A stretch of DNA of 7,488 bases from an uncultured Pseudorhodobacter sp. (GCA_945957495.1 CAMFLG010000145.1:1-7488); one strand, 5' to 3'; counted from the first letter of the stretch, positions 1 through 6,287 are shown. Notes: generated by a model not told the origin, from the letters alone. Made by a program: numbers and translations.

Positions 1-261
1 GGAGAACCCGTGGTCCCAGTGCTGCAAGGTCGTCATGATCGGCATGTTGTTGGTTTCCAACACATACATGCCCGGCCCGAACACATCGGCCATCTGGCCT
101 TCATGCACGAACACCGCCGCCTGGCCCTCGCGCACCGTCAGCTTTGCGCCATACTTGATCGCATTGCCCCGACGTTCAAACCGCCAGACCATGGTGTCGC
201 GGGTGTCATCCAGCCAGGTGATGACATCAATGAATTCGCCTTTGAGAAATCCGAAGACCAT
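1..261 (-). CDS. SPFH-domain protein, YdjI / 'virion core protein'-like (partial, N-terminal 87 residues)
   Basis: The reading frame opens at ATG 261 and stays open to the window edge, so only the first 87 residues are present. They include the stretch VREGQAAVFVHEGQ (residues 43-56) followed by the FGPGMYVLETNN stretch (61-72). That is the typical opening of bacterial SPFH proteins of the YdjI/COG4260 type, which are often mislabelled as putative virion core protein. SPFH proteins form oligomeric membrane-associated scaffolds. The start is supported by GGGAG eight bases upstream. The gene lies 156 bases behind the DUF6338 stop on the same strand and is probably the distal member of the TelA/XpaC cluster, although that gap leaves room for its own promoter. 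Full-length relatives carry a C-terminal zinc-ribbon or a Gly/Pro-rich tail, which cannot be checked here. The family call rests on recall of the motif. Confidence 0.8.
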   Translation of the reverse strand, partial: MVFGFLKGEFIDVITWLDDTRDTMVWRFERRGNAIKYGAKLTVREGQAAVFVHEGQMADVFGPGMYVLETNNMPIMTTLQHWDHGFS

Positions 262-417
262 CTCATTCACTCCCTTGGTTTGACAACTGAACTGCCGGTG
301 TTGCGCGGTGGCGGAGCAGGAGGCGTGGGTGGCCGACCAGCCCCTCCCGAAGGTTGGTAGCCCCTTTGCGACTCACGATCAGGCTCCCTAGAGGAGGACG
401 GCATTGGCTTGTAGCCT
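262..417. other. 156-base spacer with an imperfect hairpin
   Basis: No gene is supported here. A plus-strand reading frame crosses the stretch, but it mirrors the SPFH gene and has no database-like features. The arms ACCAGCC (336-342) and GGTTGGT (352-358) can pair over seven bases, with one G-U, around a nine-base loop. No T-run follows on either strand, so it is not a standard intrinsic terminator. On the minus strand it could be an attenuator or RNA-stability hairpin between the DUF6338 and SPFH genes. I saw no convincing promoter hexamers. Confidence 0.3.
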
Positions 418-1086
418 TCATTTAGCAGCTTCGGGGCCATCGTCATTCTCCCGTTGAGGTTCGATGAACTCTATCGAACGCAAATCCTTCAATATCAGCA
501 GCGCCGACTTTGGCGGCTCTGTCGGTGTCCAGACTCCATCCACCAGATCATATAGGCGTTCGATGAAGATGTCGCCACGATCTGACGCAGAGGAAGCAAG
601 AGATTGCGTCCCGAAGTAGCCGTAAATTACCGTTCCGTCGAAGTAGGTCACTATAACAAACCGGTCCGTTGTGATGTCGCCAAAAGCGTAATCGTAGGCC
701 CTGACAGTCGGGTGAATGATGGGCATGGCAAGACGTTTCAGGATCGGTGTGTTCCATTCCGCCCGCAGGGCCAAGCCCGAAGCCAGTCCAAGAAGGGCTG
801 GAAGGGCCAGCGTTTCGATCTGAAAGGAAAAATGCGCTGCGGATTGACCAAGCCAGGTTTTGAAAGACCAGTCTGGCATCAAAAGCTCTACCCAACCCAC
901 AACAGAGGCAAGGGTTTGGAAAATCAACTGATTTAAGAGGCTAAGGATGATGGCCTCGTAAATCACGTCGGAGGATGCCGGCTTTTCGCCAATCACATAC
1001 CGTGACCGGACCGAGGCGATAATGAACCCGGCTAGAAAGTACCGTGCGAAGAAATCGAAGGTGTCTGGCCTGAAAATGTCAGGCAT
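418..1086 (-). CDS. DUF6338 family membrane-associated protein
   Basis: A 222-residue protein. The N-terminus (LAGFIIASVRSR near 18-29, then GEKP) and the C-terminal part (PTVRAYDYAFGD near 126-137, FDGTVIYGYFGTQSLAS near 149-165, RGDIFIERLYD near 170-180, LLILKDLRSIEFIE near 196-209) follow the DUF6338 pattern. That pattern is a membrane-anchored N-terminal half and a small beta-rich cytosolic tail. Hydrophobic stretches lie near residues 12-26, 45-70 and 92-108. The ATG is three bases after the stop of the DUF2927 gene, with GGGGA in the end of that gene as a likely ribosome site, so translation is coupled. Base composition is odd: lines counted inside the gene give 43-55 % GC, against 63-68 % in the neighbouring DUF2927 gene, and codons are correspondingly AT-ended. 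That suggests recent transfer into the operon. DUF6338 proteins turn up sporadically across bacteria and have no established function. Confidence 0.85.
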   Translation of the reverse strand: MPDIFRPDTFDFFARYFLAGFIIASVRSRYVIGEKPASSDVIYEAIILSLLNQLIFQTLASVVGWVELLMPDWSFKTWLGQSAAHFSFQIETLALPALLGLASGLALRAEWNTPILKRLAMPIIHPTVRAYDYAFGDITTDRFVIVTYFDGTVIYGYFGTQSLASSASDRGDIFIERLYDLVDGVWTPTEPPKSALLILKDLRSIEFIEPQRENDDGPEAAK

Positions 1087-1089
1087 TTC

Positions 1090-2043
1090 TCAACTTTCCC
1101 CACCCAGCAACTGGCTGGCAAGCCTTTCCACAATCGGCCGGGCCTCTTGCAGCGTCATGCCGGGGCGCAGCGCCGGGTTGTAGAGGATTTTCAGCATCAT
1201 TTCGTCCTGCACAGTCAGCAGGGCAAACTCTTCGTCGTCGTTGAAGATCGTCGGCCGCACCGTGGGGCTGTCATTGGGCAGGCCCAGCGCCTGCGCGATT
1301 TCTTCGTGATAGCATGACAGCCGCAGCAGATCGGGATGCTCGGCCCGAATGACCGCAAAGGCGCGGTCGTAAACGCCGCTGGCGCCCTGCGACTGCGCGT
1401 AAACGATGCAATAGGTCGATTTCGGCAGGCTGGTGATCCCGGCCACGTCGTTCGAGGTCAGGTCCGGCATCGCCGCCCGCAGCACAGGCCCCAGCGCGCG
1501 GCGTTCATCCTCGTTCACAACATAGATGTGAAAGTTGGGATTGGCGTCATCCAGCCGGATCGGATGGCCGGTCAGACTGGACAGCCGCTGCAGATAAGAC
1601 GCGATGCGCGCCGTATCGGTTGCGCGCATGTCCGCCGAAACCGAGGGGCCAAAGTTCAACCCAACCCGAACCGGCGCCACCCAACGGCGCAACTCTGCCG
1701 CGGACTGCTTTTGAACCGTGGCGGTTGAGGTGCGGGTGTATTCGTCGAACAGGGCGATGCGCAGGAAGTTTTCGGCCAGCATGCGGTCGGTGAACGGGGT
1801 ATCCGGGCCGCCGCCATCGGTGCGCAACAGACCCTGCGACAGCAAGGCCTGCTGCACCTGCCCATAGTAGGCGCGCGCGGCCGCACTTTCCGCGCTTTCG
1901 GGTTGCACAACCACGGCAGGCGGGGGGGCAACCGGGCGCGGCGCGACAGGCGGCGGGCCGCCTGCCGTGCAACCCACCACGACAAAGGTTGCCAGCAAGG
2001 CGCGCAGCCTTGCCAGCCCGGAAAAGGACAAACGCAAGGTCAC
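1090..2043 (-). CDS. DUF2927 lipoprotein with a degenerate metzincin-like motif
   Basis: A 317-residue protein starting at GTG, whose GTGA overlaps the telA stop by four bases, so the two are translationally coupled. Residues 1-24 form a basic/hydrophobic signal peptide ending in the lipobox VVGC. Cys25 is the predicted lipidated residue, so the mature protein should be membrane-anchored and face the periplasm or cell exterior. A Pro/Ala-rich linker (28-48) precedes the DUF2927 domain, about 115-290. Within it CYHEEIAQALGLPNDS (244-259) is the family signature. Cys212 and Cys244 could form a disulfide. The signature aligns with the metalloprotease pattern HExxHxxGxxHD, but the ligand positions read Glu247, Gln251 and Asn257 while Glu248, Gly254 and Asp258 are kept. 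It is therefore probably a non-catalytic relative. The role is unknown; the genomic link to TelA/XpaC suggests an envelope function. Confidence 0.9.
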   Translation of the reverse strand: MTLRLSFSGLARLRALLATFVVVGCTAGGPPPVAPRPVAPPPAVVVQPESAESAAARAYYGQVQQALLSQGLLRTDGGGPDTPFTDRMLAENFLRIALFDEYTRTSTATVQKQSAAELRRWVAPVRVGLNFGPSVSADMRATDTARIASYLQRLSSLTGHPIRLDDANPNFHIYVVNEDERRALGPVLRAAMPDLTSNDVAGITSLPKSTYCIVYAQSQGASGVYDRAFAVIRAEHPDLLRLSCYHEEIAQALGLPNDSPTVRPTIFNDDEEFALLTVQDEMMLKILYNPALRPGMTLQEARPIVERLASQLLGGES

Positions 2044-3230
2044 GGTGTGACGGAACCCCCGACCACTTCGCCCAAGGGGTTTTTGCTGGCGCGGGCCGAA
2101 GCCAGCGTATCGCGCAATTCGCTTTCCATCTTGACCAGTTCCACCTCTGCCGCCGCGCGCTTGGCTTTGCCCTCATCGGCGATGGCCAGGCTTTCCTCGA
2201 TCGTGGCGATCAGCGTGGCGTTGGCCTTCTGCACCGATTCGATGTCGAACACGCCACGCTCCATCTCGGTGCGCACGACCTTGTTGGCGTCTTGCAGGTT
2301 TTCGGCATTCTTCGTCAGCAATTCGTTGGTCAGGTCATTGGCATCGCGGATCGCCTCTGCTGCCTCTTTGCTGCGCTGGATGGTAACGGCCTGCGCCAGT
2401 TGGGTTTCCCACAGGGGCACGGTGTTCATCAGGGTCGAATTGATCTTGCCGACCAGCGATTTGTCGTTTTCCTGCACCAGCCGGATCGAGGGCAGCGATT
2501 GCATCGTGACCTGCCGCGTCAGTTTCAGATCATAGACCCGGCGCTCCAGATCATCGCGCGCCGCGCGCAGATCGCGCAATTCCTGCGCCTTGATCAGCTT
2601 GTCTGCCTCTGGTGCCGCCGCCATTTCGGCCTCTTTTGCCGGAATGGCCGTGGCGTCCAGTTCCTTCAGCTTGGCATCGCCTGCGGCCACATAAAGCCCC
2701 AGCTCGTCATAGAAGGTCAGCGTTTTGGCATAAAGGATATCCAGCGACTTGATGTCCTTCAGCAAGGTCGTCTCATGCATCAGCAGGCTTTCGGTGATGC
2801 GGTCGATCTGGCCCTGCACCTCTTCATAGCGCGCCATGAAATGCACCATGGGTGTCGCGGCCCCGGTCAGGCGTTCCCACCAGCTGCGTTCGCGCGCCAC
2901 GTCCAGTTCTTCACCGGAAAAGCCGCGAATGGTGCTGACGATCTCGCGCAGGCTATCGCCCGCGGGTCCGACATCCTTGTTCTTGACGCCCGACAGCATT
3001 TCCTGGCTGATCACCTGCAATTCGCCCTGCGCGCGCGCGCCGAAAGAGATGATCGACTGCGTGTTGGACATATCAATCTCGTCCATCCGCTTTTTGATGT
3101 CTTCGGCCACCGCAGGCGGGGCGGTTTCCAGAACCACCAGGTCCGTCCCCGGTTCGGGCAGGATGGTCGCGGTGACTTTTTCAACTTCGCTCAGCGTGGC
3201 GGATGCGGCAGCGCGGATATCTTCGGTCAT
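2040..3230 (-). CDS. telA: TelA family (toxic anion resistance) protein
   Basis: A 396-residue, largely helical cytosolic protein matching TelA/KlaA along its length. The first part includes MSNTQSIISFGARAQGELQ (54-72), followed by the NKDVGPAGDSL stretch (84-94), SWWERL (116-121), the conserved KDIKSLDILYAKTL region (158-171), the SIRLVQENDKSLVGKI region (248-263) and the LWETQLAQA motif (273-281). A long helical C-terminus (285-385) is probably coiled coil. TelA proteins were first noted for tellurite and other toxic-anion tolerance, and the mechanism remains unsettled. The open frame extends upstream to a TTG at 3275, but I chose ATG 3230: TTG has no good ribosome site and the added 15 residues are not family-like. 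The ribosome site before the ATG (GTGAG) is also weak, so coupling with xpaC 52 bases upstream is plausible. The gene sits between xpaC and the DUF2927 gene, a recurrent order in Rhodobacteraceae as I recall it. Confidence 0.9.
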   Translation of the reverse strand: MTEDIRAAASATLSEVEKVTATILPEPGTDLVVLETAPPAVAEDIKKRMDEIDMSNTQSIISFGARAQGELQVISQEMLSGVKNKDVGPAGDSLREIVSTIRGFSGEELDVARERSWWERLTGAATPMVHFMARYEEVQGQIDRITESLLMHETTLLKDIKSLDILYAKTLTFYDELGLYVAAGDAKLKELDATAIPAKEAEMAAAPEADKLIKAQELRDLRAARDDLERRVYDLKLTRQVTMQSLPSIRLVQENDKSLVGKINSTLMNTVPLWETQLAQAVTIQRSKEAAEAIRDANDLTNELLTKNAENLQDANKVVRTEMERGVFDIESVQKANATLIATIEESLAIADEGKAKRAAAEVELVKMESELRDTLASARASKNPLGEVVGGSVTP

Positions 3231-3282
3231 ATCTGTCTCACTTATGCGGGCCCGCTCTGGGGCAGTTTTTTGCAAGAAATTG

Positions 3283-4164
3283 TCAGCTTTCCAGTTTCAG
3301 GCGATCGCGAAGCACCTGAATTTCAATATCAAGGTCAGTGTGGTTGTTCGACAGCAGCGCCGTGGTGCGCTGGGCAAAGGTGGTTTCCAGATCGGTCAAC
3401 AGCGCCTCATAGTCGGCACGGATGGCCGGGTCGCGCCCCTGCGCATAGGCGTCGGCGAACTTCACCGTCGCATCGCGCGCGCCCATCAGATAGACCGAGA
3501 AATACTTGCGCGCCGCCGTCAGATCGCCCGGGTCCGCCTCGACCGAGCGGAAGAGGCTGCGCGCGGTTTCCGCGAATTTGTCCACCCGCAGTTCCAGACT
3601 GCGATCCTTGGCGCGCAGGATGGCGTCCTTCATGCCGGCCAGGGTCTTTTCCGCCTCGGTCACGGCGCGGGCAACGCGGTCCACCTGAAAGCTGTCCACC
3701 CCCTCCATCCCCTTGTCGCCCAAGGGGTCCAGCCCGAAGGCGCCCAGATGCAGCGCGGCCCCGGCAAGACCGATCAGCACAAGGGTCACACCGCCGGTAG
3801 ACATCGCCAGCCCGCCGATCATCAGCCCAACCCCGGTCAGTGCCGCACCCAGGATCTTGCGCGGCAGGGCAGGGCGGCGGGCGATCTTGCGTTCGTCGTA
3901 AGCCGCCTGCGCCTTGACGCCCTCGCGCGTCAGCCAGGGCGCCAGCAACAGAAGCGCCGTTGCCGCCAAGCCCAGCACCAGCCCATGCGGATCGCTGCGA
4001 AAGGCGCGAAACGCGAAGATCAGCGGCGGCAGGAACAACAGATCCGCCCGCCCCCAACCGCCCGCTTTCGGCGTGGCCATCGGGGCCATGGCGTGATTGG
4101 TCTGCGGCCCCGCATCGCGGCGACTTGGATCGGGGCTGTATTTGCCGCCATAACGCTGTGCCAT
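3283..4164 (-). CDS. XpaC-like 5-bromo-4-chloroindolyl phosphate hydrolysis family membrane protein
   Basis: A 293-residue protein with a polar N-terminus (1-38), hydrophobic segments near 41-53, 60-77, 104-121 and 124-143, then a soluble helical region (150-293) with DPLGDKG, RAVTEAEKTLAGMKDAI and YFSVYLMGARDATVKFADAY. This is the layout of XpaC proteins. They are named after an indicator-hydrolysis phenotype in Bacillus, but most are of unknown biochemical function and are habitually found beside telA. The frame is open much further upstream, but that extension is Arg/Ala-rich shadow sequence running into rluB. ATG 4164 is preferred because family similarity begins near it, GGGG lies about nine bases upstream, and it overlaps the stop of the small peptide gene as TGATG. 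Probably an inner-membrane partner of TelA. No catalytic residues are evident. Confidence 0.85.
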   Translation of the reverse strand: MAQRYGGKYSPDPSRRDAGPQTNHAMAPMATPKAGGWGRADLLFLPPLIFAFRAFRSDPHGLVLGLAATALLLLAPWLTREGVKAQAAYDERKIARRPALPRKILGAALTGVGLMIGGLAMSTGGVTLVLIGLAGAALHLGAFGLDPLGDKGMEGVDSFQVDRVARAVTEAEKTLAGMKDAILRAKDRSLELRVDKFAETARSLFRSVEADPGDLTAARKYFSVYLMGARDATVKFADAYAQGRDPAIRADYEALLTDLETTFAQRTTALLSNNHTDLDIEIQVLRDRLKLES

Positions 4165-4247
4165 CACTGCACCCCGCCGAAGGCAACATAAACCATCAAG
4201 GCAAGCAACATCAGCAAGGAAACCGTCTGAAGACTTTTGGCGGACAT
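4164..4247 (-). CDS. 27-residue single-helix membrane peptide, first gene of the XpaC-TelA cluster
   Basis: A short frame from ATG 4247 to TGA 4166-4164 encodes MSAKSLQ followed by an uninterrupted hydrophobic stretch, TVSLLMLLALMVYVAF (residues 8-23), and a GGVQ end. The start has a very strong Shine-Dalgarno sequence (GGAGGGG, four to five bases from the ATG), and a promoter-like pair lies about 40-65 bases upstream. Its stop overlaps the xpaC start as TGATG, the classic geometry of translational coupling. Together these say it is translated and not a chance frame, although a role purely as a leader that delivers ribosomes to xpaC cannot be excluded. It would span the inner membrane once with a short N-terminus. 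I recognise no named family. An in-frame TTG at 4346 would lengthen it by 33 residues, but that has no ribosome site. Confidence 0.7.
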   Translation of the reverse strand: MSAKSLQTVSLLMLLALMVYVAFGGVQ

Positions 4248-4249
4248 GG

Positions 4250-4256
4250 CCCCTCC
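4250..4256 (-). promoter_or_regulatory. Strong Shine-Dalgarno sequence of the 27-aa peptide
   Basis: GGAGGGG on the minus strand, with the GGAGG core four bases from the ATG at 4247. It is the best ribosome site in the whole cluster. It decides the start of the small peptide gene over the upstream TTG. Confidence 0.7.
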
Positions 4257-4283
4257 GCGCCCGAAACGCCGGGCATGTGGCAG

Positions 4284-4313
4284 AGTATAGGCATGCAGCG
4301 GCACGCTTGCCAG
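4284..4313 (-). promoter_or_regulatory. Candidate housekeeping promoter of the XpaC-TelA cluster
   Basis: Read on the minus strand there is CTGGCA (4313-4308), an 18-base spacer, then TATACT (4289-4284). These match the -35 and -10 consensus at four and five of six positions. Transcription would begin near 4277, giving a leader of about 30 bases before the ATG of the 27-residue peptide. The spot lies in the only gap between rluB and the cluster, where a promoter would be expected. The -10 is unusually good for such GC-rich DNA. Confidence 0.5.
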
Positions 4314-4360
4314 TGGCGTGATGGCAAAGCGCCGCTGTTTCGCCAATGGTCCGCCGATCC

Positions 4361-5437
4361 TCAGGCGCCGCGGCGCGGCTTGCCGCCCGCAGGGGGCCGC
4401 CCGCCACTGCCAGCGGGGCGCGCGGGCCGGGCTGGGGCCTTGCCATCCGCCGCCTTTTGCGCCGCCGTTCCGAACCGGCGCGGCGTGACGGCGGTGTCAT
4501 AGGCATCGGCCAACTGCTTTATCGCGCCGCCCGGTTTCACCCTGCGCCCCGACGCAGCGCCCTCGGCCTTGGCGGTGGTGGTGCGGCTTGCGCCCGAACG
4601 CGGTGCGCGCACCCGTTTGGGTTCATCATCCGGCGTGCGGCCTTCGCCCAGCTGGTCGCGCAAGACCTTGCCCTTGACCTCTTCCACCTCGCCCGGCTGC
4701 AGATCGTTCAGGCGGAACGGCCCATAGCTGATACGGATCAGCCGGTTCACCGTCAGGTTCACCGCCGCCATCGCCCGGCGGATTTCGCGGTTCTTGCCCT
4801 CGCGCAGGCCCACCGTCAGCCAGGCATTCGCGCCCTGAATCCGGTCGATCACCACGATCATCGGCTGAAACTTTTCGCCGTCCACCACGATGCCACGCCG
4901 CAACGGCTCCAGGTCCGGGTCCATCGGATTGCCGTTCACCCGCACCCGGTATTTGCGTAACCAGCCGGTCGAGGGCAGCTCCAGCCGCCGCTTCAGCCCG
5001 CCGTCATTGGTCAACAGCAGCAGACCTTCCGAGTTCAGGTCCAACCGCCCCACCGACATCACCCGCGGCAGTTCCGGCGGCAGGTTGGCAAACACCGTCT
5101 CGCGGCCTTTTTCGTCGCTTTCCGATGTCACCAGACCGTCGGGCTTGTAATACAGCCACAGCCGCGCCTGTTCTGGTTCGGCAATCGGCTGGCCGCGCAC
5201 CATGATCTTGTCACGCGCGGTGACATTCAGCGCGGGCGAGGTGATGACCTTGCCGTTCACCGTGACTTCGCCCAATTCGATCATCCGCTCTGCCTCGCGG
5301 CGCGAGGCGACCCCGGCGCGGCTGAGAACCTTGGCGATGCGGTCGCCCTCGGGTGCAGCCGATTTCGCGTCGCTTTTCGGCCCGGCGATCTTGGGTTTCG
5401 CGGTGGCGGATTTGGGGGGGCTTGTCTTTTCGGTCAT
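4361..5437 (-). CDS. rluB: 23S rRNA pseudouridine synthase, RluB/RsuA family
   Basis: A 358-residue protein. A Lys/Ala-rich N-terminal tail (1-29) is followed by an S4 RNA-binding domain (about 32-80, DRIAKVLSRAGVASRREAER) and the RsuA/RluB catalytic domain (about 90-260). The latter holds the signature GRLDLNSEGLLLLTND, whose Asp (residue 133) is the nucleophile, and the late motif REGKNREIRR. Family enzymes isomerise a uridine in the peptidyl-transferase region of 23S rRNA (U2605 in E. coli). The last ~90 residues are a basic Arg/Ala/Pro/Gly-rich tail, common in alphaproteobacterial members and probably disordered. ATG 5437 is preferred: the GAAGG ribosome site is about ten bases upstream of it but directly abuts the alternative ATG at 5446, which would add three residues. 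The gene is divergent from tadA, a common alphaproteobacterial arrangement. RluB, RluE and RluF types are not fully separable by eye; length and tail favour RluB. Confidence 0.93.
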   Translation of the reverse strand: MTEKTSPPKSATAKPKIAGPKSDAKSAAPEGDRIAKVLSRAGVASRREAERMIELGEVTVNGKVITSPALNVTARDKIMVRGQPIAEPEQARLWLYYKPDGLVTSESDEKGRETVFANLPPELPRVMSVGRLDLNSEGLLLLTNDGGLKRRLELPSTGWLRKYRVRVNGNPMDPDLEPLRRGIVVDGEKFQPMIVVIDRIQGANAWLTVGLREGKNREIRRAMAAVNLTVNRLIRISYGPFRLNDLQPGEVEEVKGKVLRDQLGEGRTPDDEPKRVRAPRSGASRTTTAKAEGAASGRRVKPGGAIKQLADAYDTAVTPRRFGTAAQKAADGKAPARPARPAGSGGRPPAGGKPRRGA

Positions 5438-5519
5438 GGGCTGCATCCTTCATGGGAACTGGCGCGCGATCTGCGGGCGGGATGGGCCAGACTAAGGCCA
5501 GATCGGGCAAGGGGCAAGC

Positions 5520-5972
5520 GTGGTCTTTCAAAGCTTCATGGACGCAGCACTCGATCAGGTCCGCGCCGCCGCAACCCGGGGCGAGGTGCCGGTGGGCGCG
5601 GTGGTGGTGAAGGACGGCCGGATCATCGCCGCTGCTGGCAATCGCACGCGCGAACTTTCCGACCCCACCGCCCATGCCGAGGTTTTGGCCATCCGCGCCG
5701 CCTGCGCCGCCGCTGGGTCGGAACGCCTGCCCGGCCATGACCTGTACGTCACGTTGGAGCCGTGCCCGATCTGCGCCGGAACCATCTCTGCCGCGCGCAT
5801 CGCCCGGCTTTACTACGGCGCCGCCGATCCGAAATCCGGTGGTGTCGCGCATGGCGCGCGGGTGTTCAGCCACCGGCAATGCCATCACGCCCCCGAAGTC
5901 TATGACGGCATCGCCGCGCCGGAGTCAGAGGCGCTGCTGAAAGCCTTTTTCGCGCAGCGGCGCGATGCGTAA
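5520..5972 (+). CDS. tadA: tRNA adenosine(34) deaminase TadA
   Basis: A 150-residue cytidine-deaminase-fold protein of normal TadA length. It has GEVPVGAVVV (21-30), substrate-side Asn41, the zinc/catalytic HAE (His52, Glu54) and PCPICAG with Cys82 and Cys85 completing the zinc site. The C-terminal helix LLKAFFAQRR is typical of TadA. It converts A34 to inosine in tRNA-Arg(ACG) so that one tRNA reads several codons, and is normally essential. The start is GTG 5520, with AAGGGG six bases upstream; the in-frame ATG at 5538 lacks a ribosome site and would cut into the first helix. The gene is divergent from rluB with 82 bases between the two starts. A hairpin element follows about 50 bases after the stop. 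Confidence 0.93.
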   Translation: MVFQSFMDAALDQVRAAATRGEVPVGAVVVKDGRIIAAAGNRTRELSDPTAHAEVLAIRAACAAAGSERLPGHDLYVTLEPCPICAGTISAARIARLYYGAADPKSGGVAHGARVFSHRQCHHAPEVYDGIAAPESEALLKAFFAQRRDA

Positions 5973-6004
5973 CCTACTAAAATTAATCTAAAATTTTCTT
6001 CATC

Positions 6005-6067
6005 TGTTCTTAAATATCCCACGGGGGCAGCGCGCGTCAGCGCGCGCGGGGGCGTGAAGCCCCCGGC
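6005..6067. repeat. Rhodobacterales-type intergenic hairpin element after tadA
   Basis: The sequence runs from TGTTCTTAAATATCCCACG into GGGGGC, then GCGCGC-GTCA-GCGCGC, then a perfect hairpin GGGGGC-GTGAA-GCCCCC (6048-6064). Alternatively the first GGGGGC (6023-6028) can pair with the last GCCCCC, enclosing the middle hairpin. I recall very similar motifs (a TTCTTAAATATCCC-like lead followed by a G-rich/C-rich stem) downstream of many genes in this order. There is no T-run after the stem on the plus strand, so if it ends tadA transcripts it does so atypically. A single copy is visible in this window, so its repeat nature is inferred from memory. Confidence 0.45.
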
Positions 6068-6191
6068 TTTGCGTCCGCCGTCCCCTGTGCCCCGGATGAC
6101 ACAATGTCGCAGGCATTTACCGCGATCACATTTGCGTGCTTGGGAATCGGTGCGATGCGTGCCAAACACCCCGCACAGACAGCGCAACCGA

Positions 6192-6197
6192 GGGAGG
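6192..6197 (+). promoter_or_regulatory. Consensus Shine-Dalgarno sequence of the 23-codon ORF
   Basis: GGGAGG, six bases before the ATG at 6204. It is as good as any in the window, which is the main reason to take the following short frame seriously. Confidence 0.55.
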
Positions 6198-6203
6198 CGT
6201 AAC

Positions 6204-6275
6204 ATGACCGATACTGTTATTCTCGCCCCGCGCGCTTTCCGTCCGGCAGGCAATTGCGGCTCATTCCAGAGCTGA
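6204..6275 (+). CDS. Possible 23-residue small protein or leader peptide
   Basis: ATG 6204 to TGA 6275 encodes MTDTVILAPRAF followed by RPAGNCGSFQS. It has an excellent ribosome site but no recognisable domain, no clear membrane segment and a single Cys. About a dozen bases after the stop a short GC hairpin forms, which fits a leader-peptide arrangement, though no regulatory codon run (repeated His, Trp, Phe and so on) is seen. I found no convincing promoter immediately upstream. It could equally be the relic start of a lost gene. Confidence 0.35.
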   Translation: MTDTVILAPRAFRPAGNCGSFQS

Positions 6276-6287
6276 CCGCTGCCGCTT

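Noticed and set aside
10..360. 116-residue plus-strand frame opposite the SPFH gene
   Set aside because: The minus strand gives a clear SPFH sequence with a ribosome site, and the plus frame is its shadow.
3246..3256. Short GC palindrome GCGGGCCCGC between xpaC and telA
   Set aside because: Perfect but only ten bases and without a loop; in DNA this GC-rich it is probably chance.
3231..3275. TTG start adding 15 residues to TelA
   Set aside because: No good ribosome site, a rare start codon, and the added residues do not look like TelA; ATG 3230 fits the family N-terminus better.
1989..3800. 603-residue plus-strand frame
   Set aside because: It is antisense to telA, DUF2927 and xpaC, is His/Arg/Pro-rich and lacks any domain; it is a codon-bias shadow.
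4165..4506. Upstream extension of the xpaC reading frame to 4506
   Set aside because: The extra ~114 residues are Arg/Ala/Pro-rich shadow of the rluB end and of the small peptide gene. XpaC similarity and a ribosome site begin at 4164.
5489..5517. Possible rluB promoter TTGCCC-N17-TAGTCT on the minus strand
   Set aside because: The -10 matches only three of six positions and the -35 overlaps the tadA ribosome site; too weak to annotate.
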